Origin: Chondrilla cf. caribensis
Lineage: Eukaryota; Porifera; Demospongiae; Chondrillida; Chondrillidae
Length of the DNA stretch: 64,000 nucleotides
Reading direction: 5' to 3'
Assembly (NCBI GenBank): GCA_964020155.1
Contig: OZ026552.1
Span: 2,992,144-3,056,143, forward strand
Within the stretch, counting starts at the first letter, position 1. Each line of letters opens with the position of its first letter. Below, piece by piece: positions 11,568-40,229 of the stretch. The notes under the pieces are model-generated. The model was not told the origin of the DNA. It saw only the letters and a list, made by a program, of their open reading frames with translations, and ran no database searches. The translations under genes were made by a program, and so were the position numbers.

Positions 11568-13331
11568 GTGTGCATGCATGTGTGTTTGCGTGTGTTTGTG
11601 AGTGTGGTGTATGTGTGTTTGTGTAAATGTCCACATGCATACGTGTACACATTTGCATGTTGGGTGTGTGCATTTACGTACATGAGTGTTTGTGTATTCC
11701 TCACATATCCCACCCAGTGTGTCCTCACCCTCCACCATATGCCTACCCAGTGTGTCCTCACCCTCCCGCCTACCCAGTGTGTCCTCACCCTCTACCGTAT
11801 GCCTACCCAGTGTGTCCTCACCCTCCACCATATGCCTACCCAGTGTGTCCTCACCCTCCACCATATGCCTACCCAGTGTGTCCTCACCCTCCCGCCTACC
11901 CAGTGTGTCCTCACCCTCCACCATATACCTACCCAGTGTGTCCTCACCCTCCACCATATGCCTACCCAGTGTGTCCTCACCCTCCACCATATGCCTACCC
12001 AGTGTGTCCTCACCCTCCACCGTATGCCTACCCAGTGTGTCCTCACCCTCCACCGTATGCCTACCCTGTGTACATACTGCACATCTTCACTGTGTGCCCA
12101 CTGTCCACTGTAGGAGACTGGGCTTCAACAACATCTCCTCATTGGCCGGAGAACCTCATCTTGACCTACACAATCTGGAGACCTTGTGAGATTCTCTTCT
12201 CATGTTATGTTTGCAAACATTTGTGTATAGTTTGTTTGTGTTTGTGTGTACTTTGTATTTCAATAGGTGCAAACATGTTTGTAATCGTCACCTGTAGGTA
12301 TTTACAGTCTAATTCCATTTATGACGTCTCAAGTACTGCGTTCGTTGGATTACCTGCACTGGAACACATGTGAGTACTGTATGTACTGTATGTACTGTAT
12401 GTACTGTGTGTACTGTATGTACTGTATGTACTATTTTGTGTACAGTGAATTCTTGTTAATCTGCCACAATTCGTTTTCAAAGAATATGGTGGATTAATGA
12501 GTTGAGCAGATTAACTGGATATTCATTGGTACTTGTACATTATATTGGTACTGGGAAATTGTGGTAGATTAAAAGGTTTGGCAGATAAAGCGGTGGATTA
12601 ACGAGAATTCACTGTATGTTTATTGTGTGTTTTGTGTATACCTTCAGTGATGAGGTTTATTTATAGTTGGGTTTAATTATCTGTTGTTTACCTGCTAGTA
12701 TGTTAAACAACAACAGTATATCAAATTTGCCTGAGGACATTTTCCAGAAAAATACTAGATTAATCCGTATGTGAGTTTGTGTGTGTGTGTTAGTGTGTGT
12801 GTGTACAGGATGTGTATACAGTGTGTGTGTACAGGGTGTGTGTACAGGGTGTGTGTACAGGGTGTGTGTACAGTGTGTGTGTACAGGGTGTGTGTACAGG
12901 GTGTGTGTACAGTGCGTGTGTACAAGGTGTGTGTACAGGGTGTGTATACAGGGGGGGTGTACAGGGTGTGTGTACAGGGTGTGTGTACAGGATGTGTGTA
13001 CAGTGTGCATGTACAGGATGTGTGTACAGGTGTATGTACAGGGTGTGTGTACAGGGTGTGTGTTGAATGTCCAAATTGTACAGAATTGGATGATAGTACT
13101 GTTTTCTTGTATATTTCCTCTCTCAATGCTCGTTCTCAGAGATCTCCAGCAAAACAGACTAAGCAAGCTTCATACGACCTTGTTCAGAAACAACACTCGA
13201 TTAAAGCAAATGTGAGTTATTCCAATTAATGCACACTTCCCTGCCATCGTAATGTTGCCATGGTGACATGTTGTATACTTTTATATTTCAGGTTATTTCC
13301 TATTAACCATGATCATGATAAATTAGATTAA
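9892..13331 (+). CDS. Leucine-rich-repeat protein, one LRR per exon (12 exons, 319 codons)
   Basis: Exons: 9892-10091, 10445-10516, 10593-10664, 10941-11012, 11100-11171, 11243-11314, 11414-11485, 12114-12185, 12298-12369, 12699-12770, 13140-13211 and 13292-13331. Exon 1 gives a signal peptide (MLQRVSLLLVFVGLQLLAPL) and an LRRNT cap (CPQGCRCSSTQFVVDC). The next ten exons are each exactly 72 nt, phase 2-2, and encode one 24-residue LRR of the type NLDNNALTELPVDIFRPL. The last short exon adds 12 residues and a TAA. No LRRCT cap, TM segment or GPI signal is visible, so either it is a short secreted LRR protein or the true 3' end lies elsewhere; the C-terminus is the least certain part. LRRs of this kind bind proteins outside the cell. 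No specific ortholog recognised. Confidence 0.8.
10693..10790 (+). repeat. (GT)n microsatellite in LRR-gene intron 3
   Basis: A long GT run begins about 30 bases after the donor at 10664/10665. Confidence 0.95.
11498..11620 (+). repeat. (GT)n microsatellite in LRR-gene intron 7
   Basis: GT run with GC/AT interruptions, starting about 12 bases after the donor at 11485/11486. Confidence 0.95.
11709..12069 (+). repeat. 33-bp minisatellite in LRR-gene intron 7 (11 units)
   Basis: Eleven tandem units contain the core cagtgtgtcctcaccctc. Most units are 33 bp and two are about 27 bp. Units differ by a few bases. Because 33 and 27 are multiples of 3, the array stays open in several frames on both strands (for example an 11-residue PVCPHPPPYAY repeat), but it lies between two well-defined LRR exons and is read here as intronic. 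Confidence 0.9.
12443..12614 (+). mobile_element. Short MITE with TA target site (pogo/Tc1-mariner type), intron 9 of LRR gene
   Basis: Terminal inverted repeats beginning CAGTGAATTCTTGTTAAT (left) and CAGTGAATTCTCGTTAAT (right, reverse complement) are flanked by TA on both sides. The element is 172 bp with no coding capacity. A second copy in opposite orientation lies at 42646-42818. Confidence 0.75.
12778..13064 (+). repeat. 13-bp tandem repeat (acagggtgtgtgt) in LRR-gene intron 10
   Basis: About twenty copies of ACAGGGTGTGTGT with single-base variants begin just after the exon 10 donor (12770/12771). Confidence 0.9.
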
Positions 13332-13599
13332 TTAATTCTAATAAAATTTACGAATTTTATGTAATGTAAATATCTCTACATATGGACGTATGCAGAATGT
13401 ACACATACACTTGCTTATATAATTCCATGTACATATCATATCTCATTTGTATGGATATTATGTCATTTCTATTGATACCCTGGTGATCACATTATTTTGG
13501 TTTTTCCAACACTGTTGTGTCTCCAGGGGCCGGTGTTTGTGAACCATTAGGTAGTCCCTGGAGGCGGAGTCCACGATAAACGTGCCGCCCACCATCCCT

Positions 13600-14633
13600 G
13601 GATACAACCCTGTGTGTCAACCTGTACCTCCTCCCCCTGTAGCTACCTCAGTACAACCCTGTGTGTCAACCTGTACCTCCTCTCCTTGTAGCTACCTCAA
13701 TACAACCCTGTGTGTCAACCTGTACCTCCTCTCCTTGTAGCTACCTCAATACAACCCTGTGTGTCAACCTGTACCTCCTCTCCTTGTAGCTACCTCAGTA
13801 CAACCCTGTGTGTCAACCTGTACCTCCTCTCCCTGTAGCTACCTCAATACAACCCTGTGTGTCAACCTGTACCTCCTCTCCTTGTAGCTACCTCAGTACA
13901 ACCCTGTGTGTCAACCTGTACCTCCTCCCCCTGTAGCTACCTCAGTACAACCCTGTGTGTCAACCTGTACCTCCTCTCCTTGTAGCTACCTCAATACAAC
14001 CCTGTGTGTCAACCTGTACCTCCTCTCCTTGTAGCTACCTCAGTACAACCCTGTGTGTCAACCTGTACCTCCTCTCCTTGTAGCTACCTCAATACAACCC
14101 TGTGTGTCAACCTGTACCTCCTCTCCTTGTAGCTACCTCAATACAACCCTGTGTGTCAACCTGTACCTCCTCTCCTTGTAGCTACCTCAGTACAACCCTG
14201 TGTGTCAACCTGTACTGTACCTCCTCCCCCTGTAGCTACCTCAGTACAACCCTGTGTGTCAACCTGTACCTCCTCTCCTTGTAGCTACCTCAATACAACC
14301 CTGTGTGTCAACCTGTACCTCCTCTCCTTGTAGCTACCTCAGTACAACCCTGTGTGTCAACCTGTACCTCCTCTCCTTGTAGCTACCTCAATACAACCCT
14401 GTGTGTCAACCTGTACCTCCTCCCCCTGTAGCTACCTCAATACAACCCTGTGTGTCAACCTGTACCTCCTCTCCCTGTAGCTACCTCAATACAACCCTGT
14501 GTGTCAACCTGTACCTCCTCTCCTTGTAGCTACCTCAGTACAACCCTGTGTGTCAACCTGTACCTCCTCTCCTTGTAGCTACCTCAGTACAACCCTGTGT
14601 GTCAACCTGTACCTCCTCTCCCTGTAGCTACCT
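13600..14633 (+). repeat. 49-bp minisatellite (about 21 units)
   Basis: About 21 tandem units of 49 bp, each containing caaccctgtgtgtcaacctg, then a C/T-rich tract and tag. Two base positions alternate between units (cag/caa, and cccctg/ccttg). One unit near 14212 carries a 6-bp insertion. The array starts some 270 bp after the last LRR exon. Confidence 0.95.
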
Positions 14634-14996
14634 AATATAATTAATATAATTATATTATATGTATGTATGTATGTATGTATACAAAATATTGAGAACCTAA
14701 TAAGGAGATATTCAGGAGCTAAGGAATAAGGATTATTTTAGAATATCGAAGTAAGTATATTTTAAGTATGCTGTACCTTATAAGTACCTCAACAGAATAA
14801 GTACCCTCTTATTCTGCCCTAAAATTAGGGTACTTAAAAGTTGAAAGATAGGTATGAAATAAGGTGTTCACACCCTTATTTTATACTTAAACTATACTTT
14901 AATCAACACCTTTTAGAGGATATTTTAAGAAGATTTCAGTTGATAGTGGTGGCCAATGGAGTCAGAAAGTCATCATCAGATGATTCTTGTTTGAAT
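14634..14996. other. Unassigned AT-rich spacer
   Basis: A short gtat/tatg run near 14660-14680, then AT-rich sequence with repeated 'aagta'/'tactta' words. No gene recognised. Confidence 0.4.
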
Positions 14997-15551
14997 TAGT
15001 GTTGTTTTGATTAATCATAACTATAACTAAAATATGTTTTAGTAATGCTCTGGACGTTTTAGTTAATCATAACTATAACTAACTAAAAGTACAGGAGTCG
15101 CCTTCAAAAAACTATAACTGTAACTAAAAACATGATTTAATGTCCCTAACTAAAACTATAATCAAATATCTGCCACAAATCTTATAGATACTGTACAAGA
15201 CTATGTTAGAGTACAGAGAGACCATATTAGCACTATAAAATTGTTCCCAGTAAATGGAAATGGTGTGTTTATATACTGGTTATTGAAGACTAGGAGCATT
15301 GGGAACTGTGTAGACATGAGCATATCATGATGGTAGAGTGTACATGTAAAACACTCATTACTGTAACTAATACTATAACTGTAACTATAACTATAACTAG
15401 AATATTTGCATTTTGAAGTGAAAACTGTAACTATAACTAAAATCTAGGAACTGGCTACATACTATAACTAAAACTAAAATTCTATTTTCTGTCATCAGTC
15501 GATTAACTATAACTATAACTAAAATAGGTTTTGCTAACTAAAACAACACTA
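14997..15551 (+). mobile_element. hAT-type MITE (555 bp, 8-bp TSD)
   Basis: Both ends are TAGTGTTGTTTT in inverted orientation, and the element is flanked by a perfect 8-bp duplication GTTTGAAT (14989-14996 and 15552-15559). The interior is made of degenerate 'aactataactaaa' repeats and has no ORF. An 8-bp TSD and a TIR ending (C/T)AGTGTTG are typical of hAT elements. Non-autonomous. Confidence 0.9.
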
Positions 15552-15559
15552 GTTTGAAT

Positions 15560-16016
15560 GTTAATGTGCATGAATGAATTAATTATCTTTGATATGAGTG
15601 CTTTTCTTTCCTAGGTCATCTAATACCATCATAATGGGCTAATTGGGTACTCGTGCTATGGTTATTGCTTTGCATATTGCTACTGCTTTTGCGGATGCCC
15701 AGGCAATTCGCGAAAACCGCGAAAGTTTAGTACCGCGAAAATTTCCGCGCATACGGTACTTGTTGCTGTGCAAAGGAAGTCGAAGGGCCTGATTATATTC
15801 CGCCACGGCCCGGAAGTCAAAATTTAATGTCCAAATCCCAAAATCTTGCTGACTTTCGGAATAAAAAGATCGATTGGAAGGCTAAACCTCATTGATTCGG
15901 AAGTAGTGCCCTCGCTGTGAGCTCCAGCTAGCTATAAGCGACTCGATTGCATTCAATTTGCTCCTTGGACCATACGCGCGTTTTGTTATTAATTTTGTTT
16001 TTCGCTGGAAGATATT
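15560..16016 (+). promoter_or_regulatory. Upstream region of the EF-hand gene at 16017
   Basis: About 450 bp between the MITE and the ATG. Near 15705-15760 there is a cluster of CG-rich palindromic words (ttcgcgaaaaccgcgaaag, accgcgaaaatttccgcgc), unlike the AT-rich surroundings. The role as a promoter is inferred from position only. Confidence 0.35.
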
Positions 16017-16583
16017 ATGAGTACCGTCAAGGAATACCTGAAGAACGAAAAATGGGTTAAACGTGTTGGTGAATTTTTCACTCAGCTCGATACGAACAAA
16101 AACGGCTACCTTTCAAAAGAAGACTGGATGCTCACCTGCAGCAATCTGGAAAAGGCCGCTCCAGACCGCCCCGCTGAAATTGCAAAGCTACGCCAAATTT
16201 CGTCGGAATTCACGGACGCGCTGGGACTCACCGAAGGAGTCAAAGCCGACACCAAGAAATTCGTAGAACTTTTCGCAGCATTCTCTTTGGCCGAGATGGC
16301 TAGAGTGAAAAAGGGAGAGATGTCTTTGACCGAGAAACTGGACAATGCAATTTTTGACGTTGTGGACAGAAACCACGATGGACGAGTTACGTTTGAAGAG
16401 TTCAAGGCCGTGATGAAAAGCTATGGTTTCAACGAGGACGTGGGCAAAACAGTTTTCGCTGCGATGGATAGGGACAAAAATGGAACGATCGAGTGAAAAG
16501 AGTACATACAGTCTGATATGAAGTTTTGGTACACCTTGGATGATGCAGACACTAAAGGGATGCTTGGAGACAAGTACGAATGA
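16017..16583 (+). pseudogene. EF-hand calcium-binding gene with an in-frame TGA at codon 160
   Basis: This single-exon frame matches the 188-residue EF-hand proteins elsewhere in the window. It has EF loop 1 DTNKNGYLSKED (residues 25-36), a degenerate second hand, loop 3 DRNHDGRVTFEE and loop 4 DRDKNGTIE, where codon 160 is TGA (16494-16496). The frame then continues without damage for 28 codons (KEYIQSDMKFWYTLDDADTK...) to a TGA at 16581-16583, exactly where the family ends. The closest paralog (61375-61941) has CGA (Arg) at this codon, so a single CpG transition explains the stop. If translation ends there, loop 4 and the C-terminal helix are lost. Start chosen at ATG 16017 by family alignment. 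It could be a very young pseudogene, a shortened allele or a readthrough case. Confidence 0.8.
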
Positions 16584-17992
16584 TATGGTTGAAATGTACG
16601 GATTGGAACTCTCTAAATAGGCTCAGCGCTGTATTGCTATTCTCATATATAATGTTCTTTTGTTCCAAACAATTATGGGATGTGCTTTCGCTCAATCTGT
16701 ATGGTTACTATAGTTATTCATATGGACAACAATTATATTATTATTATAATGTTTAGACATTGCTCCATGCAAAATTGATTGACATGTGTGTGCATGTGTG
16801 TGCATGCATGAGTGCATGTGCATGTGTGTGTGAGCATGAGTGCATGCATGACATTGTGTGAGTGTGTGCTTGCACATGCAGTTGAGTGTACCAAACAGAG
16901 TAACACATATGGATTACAATGTAATTTACCTCATACTTGTGATCAAGAATGCAGGACCAACCATGCGTGAGAATTCGATTATAGCAAGATGAGTAAACAG
17001 GTTAATTCAATTATAGTGCGAAGGTTGACATAAATGGGCACCATGGCCATGTGCTCATGGAGGAAGGCTTGCTACCATGCAGGTATGTCCCTCGATCCTC
17101 AACAAACCAATGGCTGTAATCAGATCTAATCTCTCCTTTGTAGGGATTGATGATGTATGTGGTCTTGTTTCCAACCTACTAATACATACCACCACACCTA
17201 GCAATGCATGCATCATGTGTGTGTACATCGTAATATCTGTCTACTAGTAGTATATAGTGGTTCGTGTATAGTGCATACACTAATTCACGGTTTTGTCTGA
17301 ACAAACCACTGGTCTGCTCATTAATTCCAAGAATATTATAAGTCTTAGAATACAAAGCAAGTATAGGAATATATGCATACAAAAGAACTAAGGCTAAAGG
17401 CGGGAGGCACCACATGCACGCATACACACCAGCTAGACATTCATAGTGTACTTCAAATTATTAACTACAATTGTCACATTGCTTAATACTTAGATCATGC
17501 AGCTGCAGGACATTTACAACATACTCAAACATGGCACACATGGTACATACATATAATATAATATATGCAAGTATACCATATAGTACAGTCATGATATATA
17601 ATAAAAATATTGTGCAAGTACAGTATATGTATATGTGTCTGAATATATACTGTATAATACATGTGTAAATGTGTACATATAATAATACTATGACATTGCA
17701 TAAGTGTTTATAATAATAATATATAAGTAAAGCCACTAATATAGGTGTAACAGTTACAGTAATGATACAAAATAGTACTTATTATGCATATGGTTGTTTA
17801 TATTATTCAGACAGATTCTATATTGAACTAACATATAGAGCACAAACACTAAAACTATATATGCTTCATGTGTACTGGACCCTATATATGTACTCGACAC
17901 TAGATTTTATTAATAATTTAATCATAACATTGTTAGGATTATTACCAAGCAACTGCACTGATTATCGTTACTATGGTGAAATGATGCAGTCT
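16584..17992. other. Intergenic region between EF-hand gene and SEC63 3' end
   Basis: Contains TG/CATG-rich simple sequence (16780-16870) and a block at about 16880-17180 that resembles 60540-60850 ('aatttacctcatact', 'ggcaccatggcca', 'aggcttgctaccatgcag', 'cttgtttccaacc'). The rest is AT-rich with no recognised gene. Confidence 0.5.
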
Positions 17993-36191
<18,199 letters not shown>

Positions 36192-36296
36192 TTTCCCGGT
36201 CGAGTCTGAAAGAGTTGTCTCGCGTATCCAGACAAGACCAGCCGAGGTTGTCAACCATTTTTGTGACCTTGGGAATAGGGAACGTCCCGTTTGAAA
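36192..36296. promoter_or_regulatory. Putative bidirectional promoter of SEC63 and the dsRBD gene (copy 1)
   Basis: Only 105 bp separate the SEC63 ATG (36191, -) from the dsRBD ATG (36297, +). The stretch is conserved at 58512-58613. Shared promoter activity is inferred from the spacing and conservation; 5' UTRs must be very short or overlapping. Confidence 0.6.
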
Positions 36297-38634
36297 ATGG
36301 CTACCGAAGGATCACGAATTGCCGTCATTAATGAATACGCTCAAGCGCATTGATTAACACTGGAATGGTTGGAACTGGAGCCTTGTTACAGTTGATTGAG
36401 TAATAATGAGTGTCAACTAAATGTTAAATAATTCCGTTTCAAGGTTATCATGGGCGACTTTTCAGCCGAGGGCAGCGGCAGTGAGAAGAGTAGAGCCAAA
36501 GAAAATGCCGCCGAAGAGCTAGTGAAGGTTTTACAGGAACAAGGATATATTACTTCTGGCTCTTCTCAGAGGAGTTCAATATCGGTTTTACAGGAAAAAT
36601 GTCAAAAGAGCGGTAAACCCTTACCCAAGTACAGTGAAAATCAACTAAACGGGTCCACCAAATGATCGCACTTTTACGTGTAACTATTGCGTCTCCCTCA
36701 ACCGGTAGTGAATTATACGTTCACGGGGAAGGAAAAGTAAGAAAATAGCAAAAGAAAACGCGGCCAAAACGATGCTTCATATGCTCAATGATGAATCCAA
36801 TGTCAATTCACCGGACGGAATTGGTAGTCAATTCGATGTATTGTCCTCATCTACTGGTATGCCTGTCCGCACAGCTGTAGGAGAGTATGGAAATATGTAT
36901 GAAAGTACTAGCCGTCTTACTTCATTTCCTATGGATCCTCAGTCCAACCCAAATACTAGACTGTTTCCTTCATCACAGTACCCACCATTACTGCGGCAAT
37001 CAACTGATCGTCAGTATGTAACTGGTCAACGCATATTGTCTTGTAGACCTCCAGAAGTATCGGTTACTGGAACACATCTAGCTACTTCATCACCTTCAAT
37101 GGCCTCCTGATTTCACTTCTTTGATAGCAACATCTACAACTAACACAGGATTCATCGCTAATGCCTTTGAACTGCCGGAATTGCCATCATGGCCTAGTTC
37201 AAATTCTGCAAATGACAATAGTCAACTTAGTGAGAGCGACACTTTTGACGTAGTATTTCCTGGAACAAATAGAACTACTGTTGATTCTACGCATTCATCA
37301 CATGTATCTCCTCCCATTGGGCCAAGTGAACAATTGGGTGGTAGTGCTAGTCCTAAACCACCTATCCCCAAACCGAGGAGAAAAAAACAGAAAGTGGGAC
37401 CTCAGAATTTTCCCCTCTGGTGAACTCCCAACGTCTCCCACAACCTGTACATGTTCAGCCTTCTTTGAGCAAGGCTTGTACCAGTAATACAACTGATTCT
37501 AATTCTACTATTACAAGTTATTCTTTGATTTAGCAGTTAGTACCTCCATCCTATAGCCAACAGTCCAGCAGTACTACAATGTTGAATCCAATGTCCACCA
37601 TCCTTATAACTACTCCAACAGTGTCCTTATCCTCTAGTTTTCAAGCTGGTCTCAACGGTGTTGTGGTCGTTACTTTTGAAAAGTAATCACAGTACTTATT
37701 ACATATTACTTTTCATTTATGTATTTCATTACATTTGTTATTACTTAATATCAAATGTAACTAGTAATAATATTACATATTACATTGACATACATTATGA
37801 TGCATAATATTTCCACCCAAAGAAAGTAGTTTTTGTATGCGTGTCTCCCATCTTTCCGTGTACTGTTGCAAACTCGTGTTTGTTGAATCACGTGGTTGAT
37901 TGCATAATACATTGAGTCACTCCCGGTCAGCACAGAAGCTAGGAAATCATAGCTAGTGAACAAAAGGGTCAGTTTACAGCGAATTAATGCACGTTTCTCA
38001 TTAAAATAAGCCTTTTTTGTTTATTAGTATATTTATAGCCAATGTCAGTATTGGATGCAAATGAAGTAGCACGTTACTTTTGAGTTCGTAATATACTATT
38101 CATTACTAGACAGGTATTTCGTTATATTACTTGATTACCAGTAGTGTAATAATATCCAGATCCCATACTGAGTACATCCCCAAGTGCCCTCAAGCCCTGG
38201 ACCTCGCCATCAGTGAAACAAGAGCCAGTGTTTAAGCTACTAGTAGATCTATCTCATAATCTCACCTATATACACATAATATATTATCCTATACAAACTA
38301 CTCTATACATGTTACTCTATACATAAGCCCGAATGAGGCAACACTGGTCTCAAGCATTTACTGGCATTGGGCCTTAGGCTACCTGAACATATGACTAATG
38401 TAGACCGATTTGTTGAACAGCACATGCCCAATATTGCTAACATGGAGCTAACCTTGATGGACAGTGTTGATGTGAATAACAAGTACTTGTGCTTTACTTC
38501 TGTGGGTATATACTTCAAATACTGCCCTGGATGAGATGCCAATTACAGCGATGGGAATCGGGGGTACAGTAGATCTTGCCGAAACTGTTGCATCTGAGAA
38601 TCTCCAGAGAATCCTGACACTTTTGACATAACAT
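36297..38634 (+). pseudogene. Pseudogene of the dsRNA-binding protein gene (copy 1)
   Basis: Aligns over its length with the intact gene at 58614-60251. Codon 18 is a stop (GGA to TGA in 'gcgcattga'). After WLELEP, the bases for the first dsRBD core are replaced by unrelated AT-rich sequence with stops. Further frameshifts occur near 36650, 36740, 37110 and 37420, and an in-frame TAG ('gatttagcag') lies near 37530. A ~690-bp hAT-like insertion sits at 37656-38345. The last coding block resumes after it (NVDRFVEQHMPNI..., then a frameshift before ALDEMPITAMGIG) and ends at about 38634. No long open frame remains, so no functional product is expected. It lies head to head with the intact SEC63. 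Confidence 0.9.
37656..38345. mobile_element. hAT-like non-autonomous element (690 bp) inside the dsRBD pseudogene
   Basis: Flanked by an 8-bp direct repeat GGTCTCAA (37648-37655 and 38346-38353); the undisturbed copy at 59971 has this site once. The left end is CGGTGTTGTGG..., the right end ...GGCAACACT, so the common part of the TIR is short (GTGTTG). The left interior 'cgttacttttgaaaagtaa' resembles a widespread hAT MITE type. No ORF of note. Confidence 0.75.
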
Positions 38635-38640
38635 GTTAAC

Positions 38641-39826
38641 AAGGCTGGCGCAAGTGGTCCAGCAAGTCCAGCATTTGCTGGACCACTTTTCAGGCCAAAT
38701 TCCTAACAAAACTTGCAATATTGGCTTTCACCAAATGTGATGTGTGCTAATCACCTGTATGAATCCGATTTAACTAAAATTCTCCATAACTAGAAGCATA
38801 GAAGCAAAAATTTCTAAGCCATTCAGGGAAAATGATAGCAAACGTATGTTATCGATGGCTGTCAAGGAGTGCCATCTTGGGAGCTGGTCATGTGCTAAGA
38901 TGCATACTTAATTGTACTAACCGAACTTTCAGCTAATTGATTATGAACGTTTCATTATGCATACTATGTGTGATAGAATGCAAATAAGTCAAATTTTGTA
39001 TGTATATTGTATTATTTTCATGTTGTATTATACTATGTATGGAATGAAATAATATTCGATGCAAACGCAAAAATGCAATGCAATTGATGCAAACTTGTTC
39101 CCAATTGCAACCCATTTAAATCTATGTATCCCAAGCCTTGTGCCATTATGCATGCGCACGTGTGTTTGTGTGTGTAATTGTAATGCTAGTTGATATCAAT
39201 CAGCCTGATTTATTGTGTAATTGTGCATCAATTACACAATTGCATCCAATTTCATTCACTATCTCTCCCCTAAACAACAAAATATGATAATTAAGTCTGG
39301 TGTCCAATTGGACAGTGTAGAGGGCAGTGTAAGTCACTAGTATACAATTACTGGGATACCTTCCGATTGATTTGATTGATTGATTGAATTCATTTACTAT
39401 TTCTCCCCGTGTCACTGACATTAAATGAGAGATATCATATACCGTATAGAGATACATATACAGATATCGTAATCTATGTCTAGCTGACTTGGGTAACCAC
39501 TCAGCAAGACTATATTATTAAGTACATCTGCACATGTGGAATGAAAGCTAATGCTAAAATTGAGGACCTCGGAACATTTGGCCCTACAATATAGTACATT
39601 ACTACGGTATATCTTTTAAGTCACATAATGGAAGAAATTATAATGATAATTTGTAAATGCTCAAATTAGTTGCAATGAAAATTGATTACATGAAGCAATG
39701 ATTGTAAAGGTAATGGTATTTGGTTCTTGAAATATGGCAGTAATTGTAATAATAATTATTATTGATTACTTATAAGCTGCAATTGCCACAACACTGCACC
39801 AGTAGGTATATCTCAGTTTCCTAGTC
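38641..39826. other. Spacer with hairpin and EF-hand 3' flank
   Basis: At 38652-38688 a perfect 14-bp-arm hairpin occurs (AAGTGGTCCAGCAA...TTGCTGGACCACTT). From about 39180 the sequence matches the 3' flanks of the other EF-hand genes ('attgtgcatcaatta', 'tttcattcacta', 'gaatgaaagctaatgctaaa'). Confidence 0.6.
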
Positions 39827-40222
39827 ACATTTACTTCCAAACATTCCTTGCACCTCCGGATCATCCAAATGAAAGCAAAACTTGATAAAAAAAGATATGT
39901 ACTCTTTTCGGTCAATTTTTCCACACTTGTCCTTATCAAGCAAGGTGAAAGTTGCTTTGGCTGCATCTTCAGGGAAATTGCCGGCTTTTATATAGGTTTT
40001 GTACTCATCGAAGGTTTCCATCTCTGTTTCTGTCAAGGACATCGAACAGAGCATTTTCCATTTTCTCCACCAATGCTTCTTCTACCCTTTTTACCTTAGC
40101 TATCTTATCTCTGCTACCACAATGTTTGTGGTAAGCTCTCAATAATTCCTTTTCTCCTGCGGTGAGTCCCATAGTGGTCATCAACTCCGATGCAGTTGTT
40201 CGTAGCAGTTTGATCCTGAAAC
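39827..40222 (-). pseudogene. 5'-truncated EF-hand pseudogene
   Basis: Reading down from 40222, the fragment starts around the codons for LLRTTASELMTTMGLTAG, so EF loop 1 and the start are missing. It shows a disturbed stretch (ELLRAYHKHCG), then VEEALVEKMENALFDVLDRNRDGN. A frameshift precedes the frame DEYKTYIKAGNFPEDAAKATFTLLDKDKCGKIDRKEY...DDPEVQGMFGSKCD and a stop. It is closest to the gene at 55221-55781 (AGNFPEDAA, GSKCD). Upstream, the expected 5' coding part is replaced by sequence related to the SEC63 exon 5 region. Confidence 0.85.
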
Positions 40223-40229
40223 TTGAAAT

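Noticed and set aside
13600..14633. CRISPR-like array of regular repeats
   Set aside because: Units are directly adjacent with no unique spacers; it is a minisatellite in eukaryotic DNA.
16584..17992. tRNA or other small RNA genes in the spacers
   Set aside because: I looked for cloverleaf-like A/B box arrangements by eye and saw none that I could support; a covariance-model scan would be needed.
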